Source: Rhodobiaceae bacterium (GTDB taxonomy: Bacteria; Pseudomonadota; Alphaproteobacteria; Rhizobiales; Tepidamorphaceae). From it: 64,000 bases of DNA. Below the pieces are notes generated by a model, which saw only the letters and a program-made list of their open reading frames with translations, was not told where the DNA came from and ran no database searches. Made by a program: the position numbers and the translations under genes. The DNA lies in contig JACKJK010000005.1 of assembly GCA_020637985.1 (NCBI GenBank), forward strand, positions 343,519 through 407,518, given 5' to 3'. Every line of letters starts with the position of its first letter. The stretch's first letter is position 1. This document shows positions 25,459 through 33,838 of this stretch, piece by piece.

Positions 25459-25474
25459 TTTGAGATTTCTCAAA
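25459..25474. repeat. Perfect palindrome upstream of the oxidase operon
   Basis: TTTGAGA-TT-TCTCAAA is a perfect 7-base inverted repeat about 150 bases before the ctaC start. It is AT-rich in a GC-rich background, has no T-tract behind it, and is more like a dimeric repressor or activator site than a terminator. The binding protein is unknown. Confidence 0.45.
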
Positions 25475-25623
25475 CCGGTGACGGGGGATCGGCATCGCCG
25501 GATCTGTGAGGACTACGCGCTAGGCGCTGCGTGCCGTCAAGGCGACGTTTTCGACGCGGTGCGCGCAAGCGGAACAGTTGACGCTCCGGCGAACCGGGGC
25601 CTGTCAGGTTGGGGACGTACAAG

Positions 25624-26529
25624 ATGAAGAGACTTGAAGCTCTCGCGAAATCGCTCGGCGCCGCGGCGCTTCCCGCGTTGCTGGCGATTGTCGTGATCGC
25701 GCTGGGATTTGCCGCGCCGGCGGAAGCTGCGCAACCGCAGCCCTGGGAAATGGGCCTGCAGCCGGCGGCCTCGCCGGTGATGGAGGAAATCACCTGGTTT
25801 CACAATTTCCTGCTGGTCCTCATCACGGTCATCACGCTGTTCGTGCTGGCGCTGCTGATCTGGGTCGTGCTGCGTTACAATGAACGCGCCAACCCGACGC
25901 CCTCCAAGACCTCGCACAACACGATGATCGAGGTCATCTGGACGGTCGTTCCGATCATCATCCTGGTGGTCGTCGCGATCCCCTCCTTCCGCCTGCTGTT
26001 CCTGCAGCTCGACGTGCCGGAGCCCGACCTCACCATCAAGGCGACAGGCTACCAGTGGTACTGGTCCTACGAATATCCCGACCAGGACGAGATGACCTTC
26101 GATTCGCTGATGCTCACCGATGACGAGCGCACCGAGGGCCAGCCGCGTCTTCTCGCGGTCGACAACGAAGTCGTCGTGCCGGTCGGCAAGAACGTGAAGA
26201 TCCTCGTCACCGCCGCAGACGTCCTCCACAACTGGACCGTCCCCGCCTTCGGCGTGAAGATCGACGCCGTTCCCGGTCGCCTCAACGAGTCCTGGTTCCG
26301 CGCAACCAAGCCCGGCATCTACTACGGCCAGTGCTCCGAACTGTGCGGCAAGGACCATGCGTTCATGCCGATTGCGGTGCGCGTTGTCAGCGAGGACGAG
26401 TTCAACACCTGGCTGGCCGAGGCGAAGGAGAAGTTCGCCGCCCGGCCGCAGCCCACGCGCATCGCCGGCGAGGCCGAGGACGTGGACGTTTCCGCGCCGA
26501 CGCGGCTTGCCGCCGTCGCGGCGCAGTAA
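25624..26529 (+). CDS. ctaC: Cytochrome c oxidase subunit II
   Basis: Subunit II of the aa3-type terminal oxidase, which receives electrons from cytochrome c at the CuA centre facing the periplasm. The 301-residue precursor has a signal peptide (1-36), two membrane helices (about 60-84 and 103-122) and a cupredoxin domain. The CuA ligands are visible as His202, Cys237, Glu239, Cys241, His245 and Met248 (CSELCGKDHAFM). YQWYWSYEYP is the electron-entry aromatic patch. The ATG at 25624 with GGGGA upstream is chosen over a TTG 15 bases earlier. It is the first gene of ctaC-D-B-coxF-G-E. Confidence 0.97.
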   Translation: MKRLEALAKSLGAAALPALLAIVVIALGFAAPAEAAQPQPWEMGLQPAASPVMEEITWFHNFLLVLITVITLFVLALLIWVVLRYNERANPTPSKTSHNTMIEVIWTVVPIIILVVVAIPSFRLLFLQLDVPEPDLTIKATGYQWYWSYEYPDQDEMTFDSLMLTDDERTEGQPRLLAVDNEVVVPVGKNVKILVTAADVLHNWTVPAFGVKIDAVPGRLNESWFRATKPGIYYGQCSELCGKDHAFMPIAVRVVSEDEFNTWLAEAKEKFAARPQPTRIAGEAEDVDVSAPTRLAAVAAQ

Positions 26530-26625
26530 GGCGCGGCTGGCGAGGACGTCCGTCGTTGAAGCAATTTCGCCGCGCATGAACCCGCCAGACGGTTCGCGCG
26601 GAAAGACTTGAGAAGGGGTAACCAA

Positions 26626-28221
26626 ATGGCACATGCAGCCGCAGAGGGTGATCACGGTCATCCGAGGGGATGGACCCGCTGGGTCTATTCGACGAACCAC
26701 AAGGATATCGGCACGCTCTACCTGATCTACGCCATGACTGCCGGCGTGATCGGCGGCCTGCTGTCGATCGGCATGCGCATGGAACTGCAGGAGCCGGGCC
26801 TGCAGATCTTCGCCAACGGACACATGTTCAACGTGTTCACCACCGCGCACGGCCTCATCATGGTGTTCTTCATGGTGATGCCGGCCCTGATCGGCGGTTT
26901 CGGCAACTGGTTCGTGCCGATCATGATCGGCGCGCCGGACATGGCCTTCCCGCGCATGAACAACATCTCGTTCTGGCTGCTGCCGCCGGCGATCCTGCTG
27001 CTGGTCATCTCGATGTTCGTCGAGGGCCCTCCCGGCGGCAACGGTGTGGGCGGCGGCTGGACGGTCTACCCGCCGCTGTCGACCTCCGGCCAGCCCGGAC
27101 CGGCGATGGACTTCGCCATCCTCGCGCTGCACATCGCGGGTGCCTCCTCGATCCTCGGCGCCATCAACTTCATCACCACCATCTTCAACATGCGCGCGCC
27201 GGGCATGACCCTGCACAAGATGCCGCTGTTCGTGTGGTCGGTGCTGGTAACCGCCTTCCTGCTGCTGCTGTCGCTGCCGGTCTTGGCCGGCGCGATCACC
27301 ATGCTGCTGACCGACCGCAACTTCGGCACGACCTTCTTCAACGCGGCCGGCGGCGGTGACCCGATCCTGTTCCAGCACCTGTTCTGGTTCTTCGGCCACC
27401 CGGAAGTGTACATCCTGATCCTGCCGGGCTTCGGCGTCATCAGCCACATCATCTCGACCTTCTCCCGTAAGCCGATCTTCGGCTACCTGGGCATGGCCTA
27501 TGCCATGGTCGCGATCGGTGTCGTCGGCTTCATCGTTTGGGCGCACCACATGTACACCGTCGGCCTGTCGACCACGACGCAGGCCTACTTCGTGGCCGCC
27601 ACGATGGTGATCGCGGTGCCAACCGGCGTGAAGATCTTCTCCTGGATCGCGACGATGTGGGGCGGCTCGCTGACCTTCCGCACGCCGATGGTCTGGGCGA
27701 TCGGCTTCATTTTCCTGTTCACCGTCGGTGGCGTCACCGGCGTCGTATTGGCCAACGCCGGCGTCGACCGCTCCCTGCACGACACCTACTACGTGGTGGC
27801 GCACTTCCACTACACCATGTCGCTGGGCGCGACCTTCGCCATCTTCGCCGGCTGGTACTACTGGTTCCCGAAGATGTCCGGCTACATGTACTCCGAGTTC
27901 ATCGGCAAGCTGCACTTCTGGCTGGCGTTCATTGGCGTCAACATGATCTTCTTCCCGCAGCACTTCCTCGGGCTGTCCGGCATGCCGCGCCGCTATGTCG
28001 ACTATCCCGATGCGTTCGCCGGCTGGAACTACATCTCCTCGATCGGCTCCTACATCTCCGCGATCGCCGTCGTCGTCTTCTTCTACGGCGTCATCCAGGC
28101 CTTCGCGCGCAAGGAGAAGGTCAGCGAGAACCCGTGGGGCGAGGGCGCAACGACGCTCGAGTGGACGCTGTCGTCGCCGCCGCCGTTCCACCAGTTCGAG
28201 ACCCTGCCGCGCATCAAGTAG
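26626..28221 (+). CDS. ctaD: Cytochrome c oxidase subunit I
   Basis: Catalytic subunit of the aa3 oxidase, reducing oxygen to water and pumping protons across the inner membrane. It has 531 residues and about twelve helices. The heme ligand region HGLIMVF starts at His75, the CuB His258 and cross-linked Tyr262 sit in FFGHPEVYILILPGFG, and HDTYYVVAHFHYTMSLG supplies the two distal heme His. The Glu260 in HPEVY places it among A-type oxidases. The ATG at 26626 follows AGAAGGGG by 8 bases. It is 96 bases downstream of ctaC, with a perfect palindrome after its own stop. Confidence 0.97.
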   Translation: MAHAAAEGDHGHPRGWTRWVYSTNHKDIGTLYLIYAMTAGVIGGLLSIGMRMELQEPGLQIFANGHMFNVFTTAHGLIMVFFMVMPALIGGFGNWFVPIMIGAPDMAFPRMNNISFWLLPPAILLLVISMFVEGPPGGNGVGGGWTVYPPLSTSGQPGPAMDFAILALHIAGASSILGAINFITTIFNMRAPGMTLHKMPLFVWSVLVTAFLLLLSLPVLAGAITMLLTDRNFGTTFFNAAGGGDPILFQHLFWFFGHPEVYILILPGFGVISHIISTFSRKPIFGYLGMAYAMVAIGVVGFIVWAHHMYTVGLSTTTQAYFVAATMVIAVPTGVKIFSWIATMWGGSLTFRTPMVWAIGFIFLFTVGGVTGVVLANAGVDRSLHDTYYVVAHFHYTMSLGATFAIFAGWYYWFPKMSGYMYSEFIGKLHFWLAFIGVNMIFFPQHFLGLSGMPRRYVDYPDAFAGWNYISSIGSYISAIAVVVFFYGVIQAFARKEKVSENPWGEGATTLEWTLSSPPPFHQFETLPRIK

Positions 28222-28242
28222 GCGGCTGCCGCAAGATCCGGC

Positions 28243-28266
28243 ACGGGGCGGCCATGGCCGCCCCGT
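28243..28266. repeat. 24-base perfect palindrome between ctaD and ctaB
   Basis: The sequence is perfectly self-complementary about the point between 28254 and 28255, with GGCCATGGCC at the centre and GGGG/CCCC flanks. It lies 21 bases after the ctaD stop. Without a T-tract it is not a complete terminator, but a stem of this strength could partly attenuate transcription or protect the ctaCD message from 3' decay, giving more subunits I and II than assembly factors. Confidence 0.6.
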
Positions 28267-28329
28267 CCCTCGGAAAGCCAGGCCTGAAGAGACCCGGCCG
28301 GTTATGAAACTCGAGAGCAGACGCTGGCG

Positions 28330-29283
28330 ATGAGCGATCACATGATTGACCTCGAAGCGACCCGCTCCGGCGCTTTTGCAGCCGGTGGCAACGCATCGGT
28401 GCGCGATTTCGTCGCCCTGCTGAAGCCCCGCGTGATGTCGCTCGTGGTGTTCACCGCGTTCGTCGGTATCGCGGTCGCTCCCGGCGGCATGCATCCTGTG
28501 CTTGCGGCCACCGCCTTGCTGTGCATTGCCGTTGGCGCAGGCGCCTCCGGCGCGCTCAACATGTGGTACGACGCCGACATAGACGCCCGGATGGGGCGCA
28601 CCCGCCTGCGCCCGATTCCTCGCGGCGCGGTGACCCCCGGCGAGGCGCTCGCCTTCGGGCTGGTGCTGTCGGTCTTCTCGGTGTTGACCCTCGGCCTGCT
28701 GGTCAGCTGGGCGGCCTCCGCGCTGCTCGCCTTCACGATCTTCTTCTACGCCGTCGTCTACACCATGTGGCTGAAGCGCTCGACGCCGCAGAACATCGTC
28801 ATCGGCGGTGCCTCGGGCGCCTTTCCTCCGATGATCGGCTGGGCGGCGGTGACCGGCACGGTCTCCATCGAGAGCATCGTCCTGTTCCTAATCATCTTCT
28901 TCTGGACGCCGCCGCACTTCTGGGCGCTGGCGCTCTACAAGTCCGCCGACTACCGGCGTGCCGGCGTGCCGATGCTGCCCGTGGTCGCCGGTGACGCCGC
29001 GACCCGCCGGCAGATCTTCGCCTATTCGCTGATCCTCGTGCCGCTCGGCATGGCGCCCGCCGCCGTCGGGCTCGGCGGTCCGCTGTATCTGGCCGTGTCG
29101 GGGGTGCTCGGCGCGCTGTTCCTCGGGCTCGCCTGGCAGGTGCGGCGCGGCGAGGGCGACGCTGCGGCGCGGCGCCTGTTCGCGTTCTCGATCCTGTATC
29201 TGTTCCTGCTGTTCGCCCTGTTGCTGGTCGAGCCGGCAATCGGCATCGCGCCGTTCGCCTCGCTCGCCGGGGGCTTGAGCTAG
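28330..29283 (+). CDS. ctaB: Protoheme IX farnesyltransferase (heme O synthase)
   Basis: Inner-membrane UbiA-family enzyme that converts heme B to heme O, the precursor of heme A used by the oxidase. It has 317 residues with NMWYDADIDARMGRTRLRPI as the first Asp-rich motif and HFWALALYKSADYRRAGVPM in the second conserved loop. About nine helices are visible. The ATG at 28330 overlaps the stop of a 9-codon reading frame that starts at 28304 (MKLESRRWR), which may couple its translation. It is the third gene of the oxidase operon, consistent with cofactor supply. Confidence 0.96.
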   Translation: MSDHMIDLEATRSGAFAAGGNASVRDFVALLKPRVMSLVVFTAFVGIAVAPGGMHPVLAATALLCIAVGAGASGALNMWYDADIDARMGRTRLRPIPRGAVTPGEALAFGLVLSVFSVLTLGLLVSWAASALLAFTIFFYAVVYTMWLKRSTPQNIVIGGASGAFPPMIGWAAVTGTVSIESIVLFLIIFFWTPPHFWALALYKSADYRRAGVPMLPVVAGDAATRRQIFAYSLILVPLGMAPAAVGLGGPLYLAVSGVLGALFLGLAWQVRRGEGDAAARRLFAFSILYLFLLFALLLVEPAIGIAPFASLAGGLS

Positions 29284-29286
29284 GCG

Positions 29287-29460
29287 ATGGCGCAAGACGA
29301 GGAGAAATCGTCCGGTGAAGGCTTGGACGCCGAGGCATACAACCGCCGCCGCCGCGGCCGTTCGCTGGCGATCGCCTTCGTGCTGGCGGGGCTTGCGGTG
29401 CTGTTCTACGTCGTCACGGTCATCAAGCTTGGCCCTGGCGTGATGAACCGGCCGCTATAG
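29287..29460 (+). CDS. coxF: CoxF-like oxidase assembly protein (57 residues)
   Basis: Small single-helix membrane protein, below most length cut-offs. It has a charged cytosolic N-terminus (MAQDEEKSSGEGLDAEAYNR, then RRRGRS) and one hydrophobic helix (LAIAFVLAGLAVLFYVVTVI). It ends KLGPGVMNRPL. This is the layout of the short CoxF/cytochrome oxidase assembly proteins found between ctaB and ctaG in rhizobial operons. It starts 4 bases after the ctaB stop and ends 26 bases before ctaG, so it is clearly part of the operon. Its molecular role is not established. Confidence 0.85.
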   Translation: MAQDEEKSSGEGLDAEAYNRRRRGRSLAIAFVLAGLAVLFYVVTVIKLGPGVMNRPL

Positions 29461-29485
29461 GAAACGTTGCGAGGAAGCGCTGCAG

Positions 29486-30130
29486 ATGCCGAGCGGGCAC
29501 ACCAGCAAGATCGAAACCGCAGCTGCCGCGCCGCAGCCGGGCGCCGCTTCGCGCCGCGGGCCGCTGCGCACGGCGCTCGTCTGCGCATCGATCGTTGCCG
29601 TTATGGTCGCCCTCAGCTTCGCCGCCGTGCCGCTCTATGACCTGTTTTGCCGCACGACCGGTTTCGGCGGCACCACGCAGCGCGCCGAGACCGGCGCGGA
29701 CCGCGTTCTCGAACAGACCATTTCCGTGCGCTTCGACGCCAACGTCTCGAACAAGCTGCCCTGGTCGTTCCGGCCCGAGATGCGCGAGATGCGGCTGAAG
29801 ATCGGCGAGAACGCCATGATGGTCTACATCGCGCACAACAGGTCGGATCGTTCCACGACCGGCAGCGCGGCGTTCAATGTCACCCCGCCGCTGGCGGGAC
29901 AGTATTTCGTCAAGGTCGCCTGCTTCTGTTTCGACGAGCAGACCCTTGACCCCGGAGAAACCGTCGAGATGCCGGTCGTCTACTATGTCGACCCGGCGAT
30001 CGTCGACGATCCGGATCTCAAGCACCTGCCGGAAATCACGTTGTCCTACACGTTTTATCCGGCAGACGAGCCCGAACCGGCGACCGTATCGCGTGGTCCC
30101 GATGCAGCGCCGTCCGGGTTCGGCGGATAG
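29486..30130 (+). CDS. ctaG: Cytochrome c oxidase assembly protein CtaG (Cox11)
   Basis: Copper chaperone that delivers copper to the CuB site of subunit I, anchored in the inner membrane with its domain in the periplasm. The 214-residue protein has one helix at about 29-49 and the copper-binding CFCF motif with Cys146 and Cys148, followed by DEQTLDPGETVEMPVVYYVD. A further Cys in LYDLFCRTTG just after the helix is also typical of Cox11. GAGGAAGC lies 8 bases before the ATG. Expressed with the oxidase subunits it serves. Confidence 0.96.
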   Translation: MPSGHTSKIETAAAAPQPGAASRRGPLRTALVCASIVAVMVALSFAAVPLYDLFCRTTGFGGTTQRAETGADRVLEQTISVRFDANVSNKLPWSFRPEMREMRLKIGENAMMVYIAHNRSDRSTTGSAAFNVTPPLAGQYFVKVACFCFDEQTLDPGETVEMPVVYYVDPAIVDDPDLKHLPEITLSYTFYPADEPEPATVSRGPDAAPSGFGG

Positions 30131-30189
30131 AACGAAGGCAAGAGCAAGGGTGGCGGCGGTGCCGCGCCCGATGGGGGAGTAGACTGACA

Positions 30190-31020
30190 ATGGCACATGC
30201 CCAGAACCACGATTACCACCTCGTAGATCCCAGCCCGTGGCCGTTCGTGGGCGCCATGTCGGCGTTCATCCTGGCGATCGGCGCGATCGCGGCGATGCAT
30301 GGCGCAAGCGCGATCTATGTCGTGCCCGGAACCCTTGGCGTCATCTACACGATGATCAGCTGGTGGCGCGACGTGGTGCGCGAGGCCGAGTACGAAGGCC
30401 ATCACACCAAGGTCGTGCAGCTGCACCTGCGCTACGGCATGATCATGTTCATCGCCTCCGAGGTGATGTTCTTCGTTGCCTGGTTCTGGGCCTATTTCGA
30501 CGCTTCGCTGTTCACCGGCGAGGCCATCCAGTATGCCCGCGTCGAGCACACCGGCGGCGTCTGGCCGCCGGAAGGCATCGAGACCTTCGATCCCTGGCAC
30601 CTGCCGCTCATCAACACGCTGATCCTGCTGACGTCGGGCACGACCGTGACCTGGGCGCACCATGCGCTGGTGCATGGCAACCGCAACGGCCTGAAGTGGG
30701 GCCTGATCCTGACGATCGCCCTCGGTGCGCTGTTCACCTGCGTGCAGGCCTACGAATACAGTCATGCCGCGTTCGGCTTCTCCGACAACATCTACGGCGC
30801 CACGTTCTTCATGGCGACGGGCTTCCATGGCGCCCACGTGCTCATCGGCACGATCTTCCTGATCGTCTGCCTGATGCGTGCGCTGGCAGGCCACTTCAAG
30901 CCGGATCACCATTTCGGCTTCGAGGCCGCGGCCTGGTACTGGCACTTCGTCGACGTCGTCTGGCTGTTCCTGTTCGCCTGCATCTACGTCTGGGGCGCGG
31001 GCACGCCGGCGGCTCACTGA
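30190..31020 (+). CDS. ctaE: Cytochrome c oxidase subunit III
   Basis: Seven-helix integral membrane subunit of the aa3 oxidase, 276 residues. It stabilises the oxidase during turnover. The family blocks WPFVGAMSAFILAIGAIAAM, VMFFVAWFWAYFDASLF, WPPEGIETFDPWHLPLINT and GFHGAHVLIGTIFL are present, and Glu in SEVMFF corresponds to the conserved helix III carboxylate. GGGGGAG sits about 12 bases before the ATG. It is the last gene of the oxidase operon: a GC-rich hairpin with a T-tract follows 36 bases after the stop. Confidence 0.97.
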   Translation: MAHAQNHDYHLVDPSPWPFVGAMSAFILAIGAIAAMHGASAIYVVPGTLGVIYTMISWWRDVVREAEYEGHHTKVVQLHLRYGMIMFIASEVMFFVAWFWAYFDASLFTGEAIQYARVEHTGGVWPPEGIETFDPWHLPLINTLILLTSGTTVTWAHHALVHGNRNGLKWGLILTIALGALFTCVQAYEYSHAAFGFSDNIYGATFFMATGFHGAHVLIGTIFLIVCLMRALAGHFKPDHHFGFEAAAWYWHFVDVVWLFLFACIYVWGAGTPAAH

Positions 31021-31055
31021 CGCGCGTTCGCGTCGGGACGAATGAATCCTTGCGG

Positions 31056-31088
31056 AAAGGGCGGCATCGGCCGCCCTTTTCTTGTTAT
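31056..31088 (+). terminator. Intrinsic terminator of the ctaC-E operon
   Basis: AAAGGGCGG (31056-31064) pairs with CCGCCCTTT (31071-31079) over a 6-base loop and is followed by TTTTCTTGTTATT. It lies 36 bases past the ctaE stop and separates the oxidase operon from DUF983-SURF1. Confidence 0.85.
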
Positions 31089-31133
31089 TGCGAGGGCGCG
31101 GTTGCAGCACCGGCGCACTCGCCGTCGCCGGGT

Positions 31134-31161
31134 TTGCGACATGATCGGCGGATGCTCTAGT
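31134..31161 (+). promoter_or_regulatory. Candidate promoter of DUF983-SURF1
   Basis: TTGCGA (31134-31139) and TCTAGT (31156-31161) are 16 bases apart, after the terminator and 64 bases before the DUF983 ATG. Match to consensus is partial. Confidence 0.38.
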
Positions 31162-31225
31162 CTGCCGGTCGCGGACCGGGAAACCCGAATGCCCGCCATC
31201 CGGCGGCAGGGGGCAGGGGAAAGCG

Positions 31226-31618
31226 ATGAGTGACAAGCACCATGACCTCGCAGGTCCGCAAGGCGCGGGAAGCGGCCTTTCCGGGCGCTGTCCACGCTGT
31301 GGCCGCGGCAAGCTGTTTTCAGGCTACCTCTCGCTGCGCGAGCGCTGCGACGTCTGCGGTCTCGACTATTCCTTCGCCGACTCCGCCGATGGTCCCGCCG
31401 TCTTCGTCATACTGCTGGTCGGTTTCATCGTCGTCGGCGCTGCCCTCGGCGTCGAGTTCGCCTACCGGCCACCCTACTGGGTGCACGCGGTCCTCTGGTT
31501 GCCCTTGCTTCTCGTCCTGTCGCTCGGCCTGTTGCGCGTTCTGAAGAGCTGGATGGTCGTCCAGCAATACCGCCACGCGGCGCGCGAAGGACGCCTCGAC
31601 CGGGGGGACGGCGCGTGA
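31226..31618 (+). CDS. DUF983 family membrane protein
   Basis: Protein of 130 residues, family function unknown, often encoded beside cytochrome oxidase assembly genes. The N-terminus has a zinc-ribbon-like pattern with Cys22, Cys25, Cys41 and Cys44 (RCPRCGRG and RCDVCGLDYS). Two hydrophobic helices follow, at about 57-77 and 88-106. The ATG at 31226 follows AGGGGAAAG. Its stop overlaps the GTG start of SURF1 as GTGA, so the two are coupled. A role in metal or heme handling for the oxidase is plausible from the Cys set and neighbours, not shown. Confidence 0.86.
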   Translation: MSDKHHDLAGPQGAGSGLSGRCPRCGRGKLFSGYLSLRERCDVCGLDYSFADSADGPAVFVILLVGFIVVGAALGVEFAYRPPYWVHAVLWLPLLLVLSLGLLRVLKSWMVVQQYRHAAREGRLDRGDGA

Positions 31619-32343
31619 GCACAGCGCCTGCGCGGCGTTCGGTCGTCACCGCCGGTATCGCCGCGCTGGTCGGGTTCGCGATTGCCGCCGGCCTTGGCGC
31701 CTGGCAGCTCCAGCGCCTTGCCTGGAAGGAAAGTGTCATCGCCCGCATCGAGGCGCGCGCGCACGGCGAGCCGCAGCGCATCGACCAAGTCGAACAGCAG
31801 ATCCTGCGCGGCGAGGACGTCGAATACGCCCGCGTCGGCGTCTTCGGCCATTTCGACCATGCCGGCGAGTTGCGCCTCTACACGCCGTCGGGCGCGGAAG
31901 GCCCCGGCTGGCAACTGGTGACCCCCTTCTATGCCACCAACGGCGATGTCTTCTACGTCAATCGCGGCTATGTGCCCGAGACGAAGCTGGCAGAGGCGTC
32001 ACACCCCGAAGGCGACGTCACGGTCACCGGTTTGCTGCGCCCCTACGACCGCCACGGCGCCTTCACGCCGGACAACGATTCCGCTGCCAATTCCTGGTTC
32101 TGGTACGAATTCGATGCCATGCAGCGCAAGCTCCTCGAAACCTGGCAGCGCCGCGATGCGCTGGTCCTGTTTCCCTACGTGATCGAGGCCGATGCCGCGC
32201 CGCAAGGCTATCCCGCCGGCGGCGCCACCCGCCTGGTCATCCCCAACGACCACCTGCAATACGCGCTGACCTGGTTCGGGCTGGCCTTGACGCTCGCCGG
32301 CGTCTATCTCGTTTGGGCGAGACAACAGCTTCGGCAGTCGTGA
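31615..32343 (+). CDS. SURF1 family protein (oxidase assembly)
   Basis: Inner-membrane assembly factor of 242 residues that helps insert heme A into subunit I. It has the family's two terminal helices (about 11-30 and 220-236) enclosing a periplasmic domain, with FDHAGELRLY, WQLVTPFY, VNRGYVP and NDHLQYALTWFGLA all typical. The start is a GTG at 31615 overlapping the DUF983 stop. Its place just after the oxidase operon fits its role. In many genomes the gene is called surf1 or shyA. Confidence 0.94.
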   Translation: MSTAPARRSVVTAGIAALVGFAIAAGLGAWQLQRLAWKESVIARIEARAHGEPQRIDQVEQQILRGEDVEYARVGVFGHFDHAGELRLYTPSGAEGPGWQLVTPFYATNGDVFYVNRGYVPETKLAEASHPEGDVTVTGLLRPYDRHGAFTPDNDSAANSWFWYEFDAMQRKLLETWQRRDALVLFPYVIEADAAPQGYPAGGATRLVIPNDHLQYALTWFGLALTLAGVYLVWARQQLRQS

Positions 32344-32434
32344 CGTTTTTCATCCGCGGGCAAACCCGCTAGGCTCGTGTCCTTGCGCGGTGTGCGCCGC
32401 AACGAGTCCGAAATTCAAGGGAGTGCAATCGATC

Positions 32435-33838
32435 GTGCGGTATGTCAGCACAAGGGGAGAGGCCCCGGCGCTCGGGTTCTGCGATGTCCTGATGGCGGGC
32501 CTCGCCAGCGACGGCGGGCTCTACGTGCCGCATACCTATCCGCATCTCGATGCCGCCACCATCGCCGGTTTCGACGGCAAGCCCTATGCGCAGGTGGCGC
32601 AGGCGGTCATCGAGCCCTTCACCGGCGGCGAGATCGCCCCTGCCGCGCTCGAGGCAATGATCGCAGACGCCTACGCGACCTTCCGCCATCCCGCGGTCGC
32701 ACCGCTCGTCGAGATCGACAGCGGCCAGTGGCTGATGGAGCTTTTCCACGGGCCGACGCTGGCCTTCAAGGACGTGGCGATGCAACTGCTCGCACGCCTG
32801 ATGGACCATGTGCTGGAGAGCCGAGACGAACGCGCGACAATCGTCGGCGCCACCTCCGGCGACACCGGCGGCGCGGCCATCGAGGCGTTCCGCGGCCGTG
32901 CCCGCACCGACGTCTTCATCCTGTTTCCCACCGGGCGCGTGTCCGATGTCCAGCGCCGCCAGATGACGACCGCTTCCGACGCCAACGTCCACGCACTTTC
33001 CATCGACGGAAACTTCGACGACTGCCAGGCCATCGTGAAGGCGATGTTCGTCAACAAGCCGTTCCGCGACCGCGTCGCGCTGTCGGGTGTCAACTCGATC
33101 AACTGGGGCCGCATCGTCGCCCAGGCGGTCTATTATTTCACAGCCGCCGCAGCGCTGGGCGCGCCGCATCGCTCGATCAGCTTCTGCGTGCCGACCGGCA
33201 ACTTCGGCGACGTCTTCGCCGGATACGTCGCCAGGCGCATGGGCCTTGACGTAGACCGGCTGATCGTCGCCACCAACGTCAACGACATCCTCAAGCGCGC
33301 CATCGACACCGGCCGCTACGAGGTACGCGGCGTCGTGCCGACGTCGAGCCCCAGCATGGACATCCAGGTGTCGAGCAATTTCGAGCGCCTGCTGTTCGAG
33401 GAAACCGGGCGCGATGCCGCCGCCGTGCGGGCGATGATGGCGGGGCAGGCACAGTCGGGCGCCTTCGAGATCCCCGCTGCAGCCCACGCAGCCATTCGCG
33501 AGGGCTTTGACGCAGCAAGCTGCGACGAGGCCATGACCGCCGCCACGCAAGGTGCGCTGGTGACGTCGACCGGCTACCTCGCCGATCCCCATACCGCCGT
33601 CGCCATCGCCGGCGCCAGGGCCACCCGCGCCAATGCTCCGGTGGTGACGCTGTCGACGGCTCATCCGGCCAAGTTCCCCGACGCGACGCGCGCCGCCACC
33701 GGCATCACGCCCGATTTGCCGGCCTGGCTGTCCGACCTGCACGGTCGCGAGGAGCGCATGGTGCGCCTCCCGGCCGACCAGAAGGCCGTCGAGGCGCATG
33801 TCCTTGCCCATGCCCGCGCCGCGATGGAGACGGCATGA
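32435..33838 (+). CDS. thrC: Threonine synthase
   Basis: PLP enzyme making threonine from O-phosphohomoserine, the last step of the pathway. It has 467 residues in the fungal/alphaproteobacterial class of ThrC. The PLP lysine is Lys112 in FHGPTLAFKD, and GATSGDTGGAAIEAF, SINWGRIVAQ and CVPTGNFGDVFAGYVA are conserved. A GTG at 32435 gives the normal MRYVSTRGEAP N-terminus, with AAGGGAG 11 bases upstream. The stop overlaps the ATG of the M16 peptidase as ATGA. Homoserine kinase, the preceding enzyme, is encoded 7.5 kb away at 41368-42333. Confidence 0.95.
   Translation: MRYVSTRGEAPALGFCDVLMAGLASDGGLYVPHTYPHLDAATIAGFDGKPYAQVAQAVIEPFTGGEIAPAALEAMIADAYATFRHPAVAPLVEIDSGQWLMELFHGPTLAFKDVAMQLLARLMDHVLESRDERATIVGATSGDTGGAAIEAFRGRARTDVFILFPTGRVSDVQRRQMTTASDANVHALSIDGNFDDCQAIVKAMFVNKPFRDRVALSGVNSINWGRIVAQAVYYFTAAAALGAPHRSISFCVPTGNFGDVFAGYVARRMGLDVDRLIVATNVNDILKRAIDTGRYEVRGVVPTSSPSMDIQVSSNFERLLFEETGRDAAAVRAMMAGQAQSGAFEIPAAAHAAIREGFDAASCDEAMTAATQGALVTSTGYLADPHTAVAIAGARATRANAPVVTLSTAHPAKFPDATRAATGITPDLPAWLSDLHGREERMVRLPADQKAVEAHVLAHARAAMETA

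Larger units (their letters stand above)
25065..25623. other. Regulatory gap between divergent ialB and the cytochrome oxidase operon
   Basis: 559 bases without a credible gene. It must hold the divergent promoters of ialB and of the ctaC operon. It contains a TTGACA box for ialB (25202-25207), an imperfect 9-10 base inverted repeat (25351-25360 with 25381-25389) with a 20-base loop, and a perfect 16-base palindrome at 25459-25474. The oxidase promoter itself was not recognised by consensus, so a non-housekeeping or activated promoter is possible. Confidence 0.6.

Noticed and set aside
25537..28494. 985-codon open frame on the minus strand opposite ctaC-ctaD
   Set aside because: Antisense to two conserved oxidase genes, of low-complexity Arg/Asp/His composition, no domain found.
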